A model generated the notes under the pieces. The model was not told the origin of the DNA. It saw nothing but the letters and a program-made list of their open reading frames with translations, and made no database searches. A stretch of 64,000 bases of DNA from Chionis minor (lineage: Eukaryota > Chordata > Aves > Charadriiformes > Chionididae). The DNA lies in assembly GCA_013398295.1 (NCBI GenBank), contig VZSF01003931.1, positions 435,211 through 499,210 of the forward strand, given 5' to 3'. Positions within the stretch are counted from its first letter, which is position 1, and every line of letters starts with the position of its first letter. Shown in pieces: positions 24,656 through 36,245 of the stretch. The translations under genes and the position numbers were made by a program.

Positions 24656-25770
24656 AGCTTCTGTAGTTATTACAAGCAAGTAATTGAGCAAGTGAATTGC
24701 TTGATGGTCTCCACTGAAGTTGATTTTCAGTGACAAAATCTGCATACTGGATTGCAGAAAGCAGTGTGCAATTCCCCAGTAGTACACCAGAAGATTATGC
24801 TGTGTGTTAATATTATGAGATGATTTCCAAATGGAAAATAGCAAAAATGTTTAAATTGCCTTGAGAATATAGCTTGTTTCTACATCAGGTAATTTTTAAT
24901 TAGGTATTTCACTTCACGAAAAACAAAGTTTTCTTCTAGAAAATCTGTTTTAAATGTTTTTCTGTAAAACAGTGCAGGAAATACGATTCCTTTAATCTTT
25001 TCTTTATTCAGATAGCGTTCTTTTAATCTTCCACTACTCTGTACACTCCAGTTGACTCATATACAAAAGTAAAGCTCTTCAGCTTCATTTTCACAAGAAA
25101 ACAGCATTTATTAACACAATATTTCAAAAACTAATTGGCATCTATTTGTAATTTACAAAATACCCCACCACACTTCGTGCATTTTTATACACAGTTTTTA
25201 GAAATAGCTCAAGTACTTCATTTTGATTTACTAAATCTTCTTTTTTTTGCTGTTAAAGCAAAGTAATAGAAAATAATCTGTACTACTTCCCAGAAGAATC
25301 TTCTGAAAAACTACCTCATTGGGACTTCCTTCGAACTTGTACTGTTGTAAAACAAAGTACATACAATATAACATACTAAACACTGAGTATGGCGAAACAA
25401 AGCTTATGTGCATAAAATTAATTTAATTTCTTATTCTTATTTCTGAATCAATAGTGTTTGCATTGGTATGGTAACAGTGGAGTGAAGAATAGCTGTGACT
25501 AGTGCCACTCAGCTATGAATTTTCCAGAAAAATACCAATCGACACTGAATCTTTCTTTAAAAAAAGGAGGTGAACACATTGTCATAAAGACTGAAATGTA
25601 ACATGAAAAAAATAAAATTTCATCAGTGCCTGAATGTTGTGTGAGGGACTCTCTTCTGAGCACTTTCATTAAAAAAAAAAAAATACATGAAGAAATGTGG
25701 ATAGGTGTGAATTCTTTAGCATACGTAGTCTATATGAATATCTTGTTGGTTTTTTGATTCTGTGTTTTAG

Positions 25771-25888
25771 TTCCGGAAAGGTGAACTAAGAATACAAAGT
25801 CTGACCTTCGAAGATGCCGGCATGTACCAATGTATAGCAGAAAACACGCACGGAATTATTTATGCAAATGCTGAACTGAAGATTGTGG
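25771..25888 (+). CDS. CNTN1: CNTN1 exon, Ig domain 4 second half
   Basis: Residues 338-377. Acceptor GTGTTTTAG ends at 25770 and donor GTCAGT begins at 25889, a weaker donor than its neighbours. Phase 0 in, phase 1 out. It reads [39 protein letters not shown], holding the second Ig4 cysteine. FRKGELRIQ is the avian form; mammals read YHKGELRLY here (from memory). Confidence 0.97.
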
Positions 25889-27471
25889 GTCAGTGGGATC
25901 ATTTGCTCTATTTACTATTTCAGGTTTGAGTAAGATAGCAGTCATTTGCAAGCATTGTTTGATAACAGATTCCTGTGAGGATAAAGCTAAGCACCCTCAC
26001 TGAATCTAGGTGAGATGGGGTTTATTTGAGCTCCCTAGCTGGGTTTTGGCAACAAATTGAGGAATCAAGTTATTAATTTATGGGGAACATTTGCTGTGTT
26101 GTTTCTGATGTTTGCATGCTGCTGTTACCTCTCAGAGGAACTGGTAGTGCTCAAGCTTCCAAAACTGGTTGACAAGTGTTTTATTTTATGCTCACCTATG
26201 CTTACTCCTCTGTGGGGCAAAATCTGCTTATTGAGCAACCATGCTGTCAGTCACCAGGCCTTTGCAGCACTTTCTCTTCACTGTCCCCTTTGCTTTTGCC
26301 TTCTACAACCCATGATGACCAGCTGCAATGTTTGTGTGCAATATAGCTGTCCCATTTGATGGCTGGATATAGATACTAATCCTTTGGGTTCTCCTAAGGA
26401 GGGCCCTGTTGAAAGTTTGCCTTTCAGATCCAGAGCGCTCAGGCTTAAAGCAATTTCTGATTATTTTACTGATGTCATTAGAGCAGGCTTAATTGGCTGT
26501 ATGACATGGCTTTCCTAGGAGATTTCCCTGCAGTAGTTACCCTGGGTTCCTTCCATCTCACACTTGCCTTCAGACTTTCCCGAGAGCTAAACTCTTCTTG
26601 ACTTCCCCAACCCATTGCACAACAACACTTCATCCTTCACTGTTCTTCCATTGCTACTTACTCACTACCAGCCTGAATTACCCAGAAACACGAACTTTTT
26701 GCATGCACATTTTCAAAATTCAGTGTTGGTAAGATGTGGATGTTTATCAGAGTTTTCCTCTGTACTGTTAGCCCTTTTCCTGTGCACACACTTGCTGGCA
26801 TGATTAGCAATGATGGAACACAGAGATGCAAAATAATTAAAAGATTTTTTTTTATTATTTGGTTACAAATAAAGAGAAAATTAGTAAGCAAAGGTCTGAC
26901 CTCAAATACGTAAGTGTGGTGCTTGCTACAGTCATGTCTCATTAATCTTGTACATCTGAGACTGCACCTAAGGCCAGTTGGCCAAACATAGAACTACAAA
27001 GAGGAAGGGCACAACCTTAGAATGGCTAGAGGGGGATTAAAACCACTGAAAAGTAAACCCAATTATTATTTGAAAGTGTGATCAAGTGAGCAACTTTTTA
27101 CAGAAGTTGGGCTCAAGGAATCTAAATTTTATTAGGACTGATCAAAAGGCTTTTGAAAGGGAGAAACTTTCTATTGATTTCTGGGCCCTTTGATCTTGTT
27201 AGATTATACTTAGATGGAGGTTCAGAAATCAACAGAAAGAAATCTCTGGTGTAACACAGCATGGAACTATATAATAAGTTTTTCTGTTTCTTTTAGGTCC
27301 CCATCTACTTCTCACCAGGTCTCTCTATTATTAGTATTTTTCTCACTGGGCTGAATAATGGACACTTGTATCCAATTCAATAGTTCTATCATTTACCCTC
27401 ATGTTGCAAACAACTTGTATTCTGCAGAAAAATCACTTAACAGCAGTACTTGTGTTAATTTTTGCTTTCAG
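25889..27471 (+). other. Intron between Ig4 and Ig5 (phase 1)
   Basis: GTCAGT to CTTTCAG, 1.58 kb. No feature recognised. Confidence 0.92.
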
Positions 27472-27622
27472 CTTCGCCTCCTACTTTTGAACTGAACCCT
27501 ATGAAGAAGAAAATCCTAGCAGCTAAAGGGGGCCGTGTAATCATTGAATGCAAGCCTAAAGCGGCTCCTAAGCCAAAATTCTCCTGGAGTAAAGGAACAG
27601 AATTGCTTGTAAATGGGAGCCG
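27472..27622 (+). CDS. CNTN1: CNTN1 exon, Ig domain 5 first half
   Basis: Residues 377-427. Acceptor GCTTTCAG ends at 27471 and donor GTTAGT begins at 27623. Phase 1 in, phase 2 out. It reads PTFELNPMKKKILAAKGG, then RVIIECKPKAAPKPKFSWSK and GTELLVNGSR, with the first Ig5 cysteine and an N-G-S sequon. The Lys/Pro-rich KPKAAPKPK stretch is a contactin-1 hallmark. Confidence 0.98.
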
Positions 27623-27991
27623 GTTAGTATTGACTGTTAGCGGACATGACACTGCATCTTAAAAATGTTGCCTTATGTTTCTATTTACCCTGTAGGCTAG
27701 TTCTCACTTTTGCAGATTTCAGGGACAGAAGAATGCGTAATTTCAGGAAAACGATATGCCAAAATGTTACTAGCTGTGTGGCTCCAAATAGCTGGCAGAA
27801 TATCCAACTTTAACCAGTCTGCTTGGTGCTGTTTGCAATTCAAAATTGAATTGGATCACAAGACACTAAGAAGAATGTTGGAATGACTACAAATGAGTGA
27901 AAGTACTCTCTCTTGCTCCAGCAATGTGGGGCATCTAATTATGCCACAATCTATTTAAGTTTTTTTTACTATAGGAGTGTTTATAAATGTT

Positions 27992-28024
<33 letters not shown>

Positions 28025-28146
28025 AGATGTGAGCATGTACAAGATGTTTGTGGTTTGTCCTTTCACTCGCTACAATTCTACTGAAAGTATTGCTTTCTAA
28101 TGTAAAAACCTGATTTCTCTTGATGTATTTTTTGCACTTTCAATAG
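27623..28146 (+). other. Intron, Ig5 internal (phase 2)
   Basis: GTTAGT to CAATAG, 524 bases. It holds a GTA trinucleotide microsatellite at 27992-28023. Confidence 0.94.
27992..28023 (+). repeat. (GTA)n microsatellite, about 10.7 copies
   Basis: A pure GTA run of 32 bases, 123 bases upstream of the next exon. Likely polymorphic. Confidence 0.97.
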
Positions 28147-28274
28147 CATACGTATTTGGGATGATGGGAGCCTGGAAATTATCAATATCACAAAGCTGGA
28201 TGAAGGTCGCTATACCTGTTTTGCAGAAAATAATCGAGGAAAAGCTAATAGCACTGGTGTTCTAGAAATGACAG
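28147..28274 (+). CDS. CNTN1: CNTN1 exon, Ig domain 5 second half
   Basis: Residues 427-470. Acceptor TTCAATAG ends at 28146 and donor GTAAAC begins at 28275. Phase 2 in, phase 1 out. It reads [35 protein letters not shown] and VLEMT. The second Ig5 cysteine and two sequons (N-I-T, N-S-T) are visible. Confidence 0.97.
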
Positions 28275-30842
28275 GTAAACCTCTAAATTGCATTAGTTTG
28301 CTTCAGATATAATCAAAAATCACTATTTTTTGTTCCAGCATTGCACTAATTTTGCAAGCCGTTTTTCTTTCTAATTTAATTGTTCATTAAACAATTAATT
28401 GATGCTTTTAAAGCATATTGCTCAGTAGAAAGCAGGTATGTTTGCACCAGTTCTGAGACTGTATCTCCATTTTCAGAGTTTATTTTACTATGACAGATTA
28501 TTAAATCTGATCCATTAAATTGACACATTTCAATGCATTCATTCAATTTGGTAGTTTAGCGCTCAGGCTAAGATGTGATTTTGGGGCCATGACTCAGGCA
28601 AATGGGAATTTTACTGACCTTCCTTAGTTTTTCTTTTCTTTTTTTTAATTTTTTGGTGGGGTAAGCAAGTTAAAAAAAGCACTGCTGTTAAAGAAACATG
28701 CATTACATTTGTGAGATAGGGGCATATAGCCATATAATTGCACTACTAGATTCCCTTCCTTTTTGGGTATTAGTATTTACTGATTGAGTACTGATATCCT
28801 TAATTGTGTATTTTAAATCATGTCAAATAAATAAATAGCTGTAGAATACAGACAGGTAAGATGAATTCATGAACAGCTATGTCTATCAAGTATCACTGAT
28901 AGAAGAGCCATTTATCAAATACATTTTCCAATGTCTGTTCCAGGAATCATGCTGATGCCACAATATTGATGTACTAATGTATGAATTAATCTGTAGCATC
29001 AGATCATATGAAAGCATTTTTCTGGCTGATTTATACCAAATTTATTTTACCAAATGGATCATAAGACTTTATTTTGATTAATCAAATTTGTTTAATGTTT
29101 ACAGTTAATTTTTATCATCTTCTGCAGTTTTATATGTCTTCATATTACCCTCAGGCATTTCATTATTTTGAAAGGTTATATAAATGTAAATAAATATCCA
29201 GACCCTTAATAGTTGTATCATACCTTCTAAAATCTAAAATCTAAATTCACAGACTAAAACTCTTAAACCTTATAAACTAAGTATAAAGAACGTTAAAATT
29301 TTGGAGAATTCTTCTCTGATTCATCTAAAAAGGAAAACCAAAAGACTAAGACATCTCTTTAAGCTGTGATCTTGTATCACAGCAGAAACAGAAGGGTCAG
29401 ATGACGTAGTTCAAGACGATTTTCATATTGTGGACAATGATGGTGGTTGACGAAGAATGCTTTGAAAATGGTATTCCCAAGCACATTGTGTGGCCCATAA
29501 AACTTCTCAGACATTGCACATGACTACAGGAAATTAAAAAGTTAAATCTGAAGCTGACAGGCACTGCAAAGTCTGATGTTTTTCCCACACGCTGTTTGTT
29601 TACTGCCACTGGACCACTCTTTCACCAACTTCTTAGACTGGTAAAGTATTTTATGTGAACATTTAGAAAATCACTGATGGTAGAACCAAATGCTGAACAT
29701 ACAGACACAACACTAGAGCGGAGCAGGTATCCTAAGCATGTGACTTCAGAGATCAGATATTAACAGGTTGTGCATTATGAGATACTCCATTCTACAAAAG
29801 CCAGTAGTTGTGGCATTTTCATAGTCTCAGTAATAAGCAGGGTTTACGTTACCAGAGTAGGATCCAGAGGAAGGTTTCTCTCCAAGGCAGATGAACAAGA
29901 AATGTTGGCTTTATTGAGGACTTTTTGCTGTTCTGTGTGTGGTGAGGTGTAGTGTGCTCCTTCGAGCATGCTAAAACCTGGGTCTTAACTGGTAACAATA
30001 GCTCTTTTCTTATGGCTATTGTCTTCCAGGTTTTAGTACCCTGCTCCCAGTCTTATATTGGTGGGAAAGATATTATATGTCATGGCATGAGGAAGATATA
30101 CTATGGTTTTCTTTGTTCAGGATAGTATTTTAAAGAAAGGAACAGGTCTCAGTGATCCAGTGTGTGCCTTCCAGAACAGTATTTCTAATGTGCCATATGA
30201 GTTTGATGCATGTACCAAAATCTCTAGCGAGCATCATGAGATCTCTGCCTTTTTTGTTTCTGTAATAACAAGGAGCATTGCTGGGGGATATACAGGTTTC
30301 TTCCTTTTGTTGTATTATTTTCTCTTCCTTTCCACGTGTAGATATTTGCATAGTTTGTTATGCATCCATTATATTGTTTCTCAGTAGATAAATTAAGATC
30401 TCAGTCCCTGCAGTGCTCTAATGGAAATCTGACTCAGCCTGACAACTGAGTAGAACTTTCCATTTGTGAGAGACAGGTTTTAAAACATAAGAAATATGAT
30501 AATTAAAACAAGAAATGCAACACAAGTCACATAAGATTCATCATCTGTCTTCTTCCTACCTGAGATATAGTCAATGAATAAAAATAGCTTTACATAGTCA
30601 GTAATGTGATTCAGAGACTAAAACATAGCCATTTTCAAAGAACAGCTAAGTATAAGTTAGGCATTTCAGTTGTAAAAGGTTTCCTTTGTTCCCTTTAGTG
30701 TGGTCCTTTGAAATGTAGCTGCATGAATAACATGTAAACTAGAGTTTGAGGAGCGGTTTAATCAAACAGTTATAGAGCTGAGTTTACATTTGGATAAACA
30801 TTTATTTATTGGAATTTTCTATGTTTGCTGTTAACTTCACAG
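28275..30842 (+). other. Intron between Ig5 and Ig6 (phase 1)
   Basis: GTAAAC to TTCACAG, 2.57 kb of AT-rich sequence. No gene or repeat family recognised. Confidence 0.92.
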
Positions 30843-31018
30843 AAGCTACAAGGATTACTTTAGCTCCGTTGAATGTTGATGTCACCGTTGGAGAGAATGC
30901 TACCATGCAATGCATTGCATCCCATGATCCCACGTTAGACCTGACATTTATTTGGTCTCTAAATGGCTTTGTAATAGATTTTGAGAAAGAGCACGAACAT
31001 TATGAAAGGAATGTTATG
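30843..31018 (+). CDS. CNTN1: CNTN1 exon, Ig domain 6 first half
   Basis: Residues 470-528. Acceptor AACTTCACAG ends at 30842 and donor GTAAGA begins at 31019. Phase 1 in, phase 0 out. It reads ATRITLAPLNVDVTVG, ENATMQCIASHDPTLDLTFI, then WSLNGFVIDFEKEHEHYERN. The first Ig6 cysteine lies just after an N-A-T sequon. Confidence 0.98.
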
Positions 31019-33640
31019 GTAAGATGCTATGGATCCTTATTTGATATGTGAAAGCCTAGTTTTCTTTATTGTGAATAGCTGTCTTTTCTGTTTTACTTTT
31101 TCTGTTGTGTCGGTTCAGGTCTAGAAAAATGCAGGAGGCTAAGAACATAAAATAAAATTACAATTTAGACGCCTTACAGACGTGTAGACACTTGCAGGTA
31201 GATACCTGAAATCAGATATCGAAATTGACGCAAGTGTTTTGGTACCTCAGTTAAATCCCGCTCAGATTAAGAGTAAACATAGCTGGTAAGTAGGTAGCCT
31301 GATTGTAAACAGGGTGCAAATTATCTCGAGAAAGTGTGCATATGCATTCACTTTTGCTTACCCGTGTTTTTCTCATCAACATTTCTGGAATTTGGCACGA
31401 GACTGGGCCAGATGGTGGGTAGGAGTCAAACAGTCTGTAAACACTGAGCAAGAAGAGTTTGTGTGAAGACTAAACAAGTTAATACAAAGACACTCATTTT
31501 GGCACATAGAAAGAGGAATCATAGGGCTTTCATGTTTGCATGTATCTTTATACAGTCTTCTACCAGGCTTATTTAAATTTAATATCTCAAGTAGAAATCC
31601 CTTCTGGTTATGTCTATAATCACATGCTAATTTACCATATATTCAACAACAACCTCAGAATGGTTGCTCGCATGTATATATATTTATTCTGTTGTTCTGA
31701 GTTTAAATGATACACAAATCCTCAAATTTAGATACCATTTTTTGTGCTCCCAAGAGGAACTGCCGATGTAGAGAGAAAAGGTTGCTAGTTGTTCCTGCAG
31801 TGTCTGGGAATACCAGGAGCCACGTTCAGTTCCAGCTCTGTGTTCAAAATGATGTACCATGTAACAGTGCCTTCTGCAGAGTCTTTCTCCTAGGCTGGCA
31901 ATGTTATTTGATTTTCCATGGACCAAGAGATTCTTCTTCTCTCTTCTACAATGTCTCTTTATCTCTATGTGAGGAGATGTTTCACCATAACCATTCGAGT
32001 CCGATTTGGAGCCAACCAGTCCTTTGAGAAGTGAAGAGTTGCCTCAGCCTGCTCATTTGCTGAGTTGTAAAAGTTCCTAAAAAGTTGTGCTGCTCTCTTT
32101 CAGTGAGAGAACAAATCCTTGTCCAGCAAGCCAGTAGAAGCATGGTAAGATCAGCTGAAAAACATTGAAACCCAAAGACATAAAGCCCTTTCTGCAATAA
32201 ATCTCCTGAAACTCTATGTCCAAACCTAGTAGCAGGGTCCTAAGCAGTTTGCAGTGTATTTTGCATTGCCTCAGGAATTACAAAATATGTAGATCTACAC
32301 TAGTACACTAGCATCATTCAAAACATTTCCTGCATATGACTATTAAGCCACTTTTTTGATAGGTTTATATTACACTTCAGTACTAATCAGTGCTGAGGAG
32401 GACCTTGAAAAAGCTCCTAGTGGCATTAGTTTCTCCTTAGATAAAGGCTGGAATGAGTCTTGAGTGTCAGTCAAAGTAAGAGCTTAAGGACTACCGTGCC
32501 ATTAAATGTATTCCTTGTAAAAGAACAAATAAAACCATGCTGGTTTTGTCATATTTTATTTAGTTGATTGTGTTTAGCTACCTGTCAGAAGTCACACAAA
32601 GAAATTGTGTTCCATGGAACAGAAAATCAGGCTGAAAGTGTGGATGGGTCCGTGATTTTGGTGTGGAAGGAATGTAGAAATGCCTTTGCCAGAGGACTTT
32701 GTAATGTAAGATCACGTAATGCAAGAGAAAGCAACCTGAACTTTCTCCATCTGTTGGTCATATGTTGAACAAAAGGTTTTATATCATTGACATACATCCT
32801 TGGACTTTCCTCTTAATAATGAAAATAGAATGAAAGTGGATTTTTTTCTTTGAGGAGAAATTAGTTCTGAAACGTAATCCAAATTTTAGGGTGCTTTCTA
32901 GCAAAGCACTACAGGTGAACAAATCTGGGGCCAAATAAGGGCCTCAGCAAGTGTGTAAGGTGTAATTCTGTGTGAAGATTGACTTAATGTTTAGGTTCCC
33001 AGCCACCTGTTTCATATTCCAGATAGCCAGTGGTCCTGGATCTCTTGATCCCAAATTCTGATTAACTCCCAAGTATTTTGGACACTTTATTGAAGTGCTT
33101 GATTTTAAAAACAAAATGAGCCTAGCTTTTCTAGGCTAGTTTGGTCTCTACAGACCTTCTATGATCTGCAGAGAGAAAAAGCAGTGGGTCACTTCATGTG
33201 GGTGTTGAATCTTGTGCTGGAAGAATCCTCTTTCAACGGATTACAGAGTTGGATACTCCATGGGATGCAGAAGTGCCTGAAGAGTGACTAAGTCTTAATT
33301 CACTTACACAGTCAAAGTTAAGTAGGTTAGGTCCAAACATCAGTTCATTTATTTGTCAGTATGTAACGTCATCTTCCTGAAGGCTATTTCTTGTGTTTTT
33401 GTGTTCCTTTTGCACTTGATCAATACTGGTAGAAATTATTTTAGCAGGGGCACCTTCTTGTTTTGCATCCCTAAGCCTTATTTCTGGGATTTAAAGTGCA
33501 AAGCAAATGCAGATAATCTCTGTTCTTCTTCCATGGGCAGCTCAGTCTTCAACACTTAGGACGGAGGGGACAGTAGAATTGCGTTTAAAGCGTAGAATTA
33601 CCACGTGTAATTATTTGACAATTCAGCACTTTAGTAATAA

Positions 33641-33676
33641 CAAATGCAGAATTTGTAACAAATGCAGAATTTGTAA
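33641..33676 (+). repeat. Tandem 2 x 18 bp
   Basis: Unit CAAATGCAGAATTTGTAA occurs twice with no mismatch, followed by a 4-base partial third copy. Confidence 0.95.
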
Positions 33677-35811
33677 CAAATTCAACTAATCCACTACAAA
33701 GGTTTCTATAGGATGTAATTAAGAGGAATATGCACTTCCAGTATTTCTGTTTCATTCATACATTACGGTATTCTGACGTGAAGGGGGTTTTTTTTTCCCT
33801 TCCTGTGTGAGCAAAGGTATTTTCTCCTGCCTACTGCTTCCCTCTCTGGCAGTTTTCAGCTCAAGTCACTGGGTGGCAGGTTCGCTCAGGCTTTCTGGGA
33901 TGCAAAGGCACAAGCTGTTGAGTGTTTGCCAGCAGCAGCCCTAACTGCTGGGCTTTAAGCTGTGGAGCCCCGTGCTGCCGCCCAACCCCTCCCAAACATA
34001 ACAGACAAAAATATTCCATCGAGAATATTAAAATTACTGGATATGTGATGCACGCTCTCTGCGCTGTAATTTCCTGTTGATGAAGGATCCTCGTCTGTCT
34101 TCCTGATAATATCACTATTAATTTATGTGACAATGCAGATCAACATGCTGAAACTTGATGCAGCCACAGTATTTCAGTTCTCAAAATAATACTAATATTG
34201 TTGTCACATACACATAATGGCATGCTAATGAAATTCATGTAAATACCTGCATAAGTCTTCTTTCTTTAAATGGAAGCTTTAGTATTTCTATCATTTGCTG
34301 AAGGCAAAACTAATTTGCATTACATTAGTACTAAAACTCATTTATCAAAAGAACATTTGTCAGTGCTGTTTTGATATCCTATGACAGTGATATTTAAAAT
34401 GAAAAATATATATTAATTGGTTAGCTTTCGAAGAGTCAAATGGCGTCTTTGAACTCTTGCTATTAAATTGATTGCATTTGGCTTTGTGTATGTTTCTTCC
34501 TCTGATTATTTGATTGAGGAACTAAAAATTAACACATACTTTCAAGTCCCAGGAGATATAGCACTTCAAGTAATCTGGAAAGCTCTAATATTTGGTCATT
34601 GGTTATTTATGGATCTGCGTTTGTCAGGTATGTTTCAAGACTGAAAAGCTTACTTTTAATATGTATTCTAAAAATATGCACTATCCAAATAAGTATACAC
34701 TTTTAAGTTTATTCCAAAAAAATCTCTTCAATATGTGAAGGTGTGTAACTTTTTTTTTTGTAGTTTTGGAGCTACACTAGTCCATTTGTATGGATAGTAG
34801 GGAATAAGAACTCCGTAATTTAGCTGATTCAGGTCAGAAACTTGTACATACACTTAGAAAAAGTCCAAATGTAGGCTGTAAGCACATATAGACAGGCATA
34901 CATTTTAAAATATTTTCCATACCGTCAATATTCCCGTATTTGCTACATTGTTTATTAGTTGTCTTAAACAATATCAGTGAATCTGAAACCTTGACATTTT
35001 TCGTACCTTTTTATCTTTAATAAATTAAATTAAATTGCCATACAAGTGTTCAGGAACTTGGCCTGCTTGCAAATAACTTTTATAAGAATTAAAAGAAAGA
35101 TGAAGCAGTGATGGAAAAACACAATAAGGCTGGACAACAAGTTTTGTCATAGAGACAAAACACTTGCTTGTGTTTTCTGATAGCAGTGAGATTATCAAAA
35201 GAATGCAAGGAAAAATTGTATTTGGGTACCCGAGACCCTTTCACACCTACCAAAATCCAAGCCTGTATCTCCCTATCATGTAACACCTGGATCATTTAAA
35301 CTACCTTACTGAAGTGGTTCTGTTCTTGGCATCTGGTGTGGTTTTTTACACCCCACAGAAGGTACTGTCCTTATTTTCACATCAGATAGCTTCAAGGCTT
35401 CATGCTGCTTTGTGATCATAATTTATCATAAAAGCATTCCGTGGAATCCCACTAGAGATGTTGAATTCCTCTCTCCTCTGCAAAGAATAAAATAAAGCCA
35501 GCAAAAACCAGAATTCCAAAATGGTAGGTGCAAAACAGGGGCGACCAAGACTATTTATAAGAGAAACTTGCAGCTCTCTGTTATATTTTATTTAAGATAA
35601 ACAACATTTTTTTAAATTGTGTGAACTTTGGAATTCTCTTAAAATTTTTTGCGTGTCAAAGATTCTTGGTTTCTATTGTTTGGTAATTGAGTTTTGTTAT
35701 GAAAGATACATCTTGCATTTAGAAAATATTGAAAAATAGAAAGCTATCATTCTGTTCCTATTTTAAAGACAAGAATCAAAGATGCATGCCTCAAAACCCT
35801 CTGCTGAATTT

Positions 35812-36245
35812 CTCAGAGATAGGGTTAAGATGATTAATGGTCTGAAGCATCTGACGTATGAGGAGAGCTCAAGGGAGCTGGCATTATTTAGCTTCCAGAA
35901 GAGAAAGCTCAGGAGGATCTTTTCAAAATGTGTAAATATCTGGTAAGAGGGAACTAAGGAAAATGGAGCCAGGCTCTTCTCATTTGCACCCAGCGAATGG
36001 ACAAGAGGTGATGGGCAGCAATTCCAACTAAACATAAGGAAAACTTTTTAACTGTGAAGGTAGTCAGGCATTGGAACAGATTGCCTGTAGAGGCTATGGA
36101 CTATCCATCCATCAAGTTATTCAAAATATTTGGACTGAAGAAGGCCCTGAGCAACCGGTTCCAGTTGACCCTGCTTTGATCAAGGAAGTTGGACAAGACA
36201 CATCCAGAGATCCCTTCTGACTTCGACTATTGTGTGATTCTGTCA
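35812..36245 (+). mobile_element. CR1 LINE 3' fragment, old
   Basis: Conceptual translation in pieces follows the CR1 ORF2 C terminus: KMINGLKHLTYEE, then ELALFSFQKRKLR, and later the ELQLNIRKTFLTVKVVRHWN-like block near 36015-36080. It ends with the TGTGATTCTGT tail typical of CR1. Many indels and stops make it clearly dead and older than the copies near 8 and 12.6 kb. Confidence 0.85.

Larger units (their letters stand above)
23762..25770 (+). other. Intron, Ig4 internal (phase 0)
   Basis: GTAAGT to GTTTTAG, 2.0 kb. It contains a perfect 14-bp doublet at 24191-24218 and an A29 run at 24624-24652. I recognise no gene or known repeat. Confidence 0.9.
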
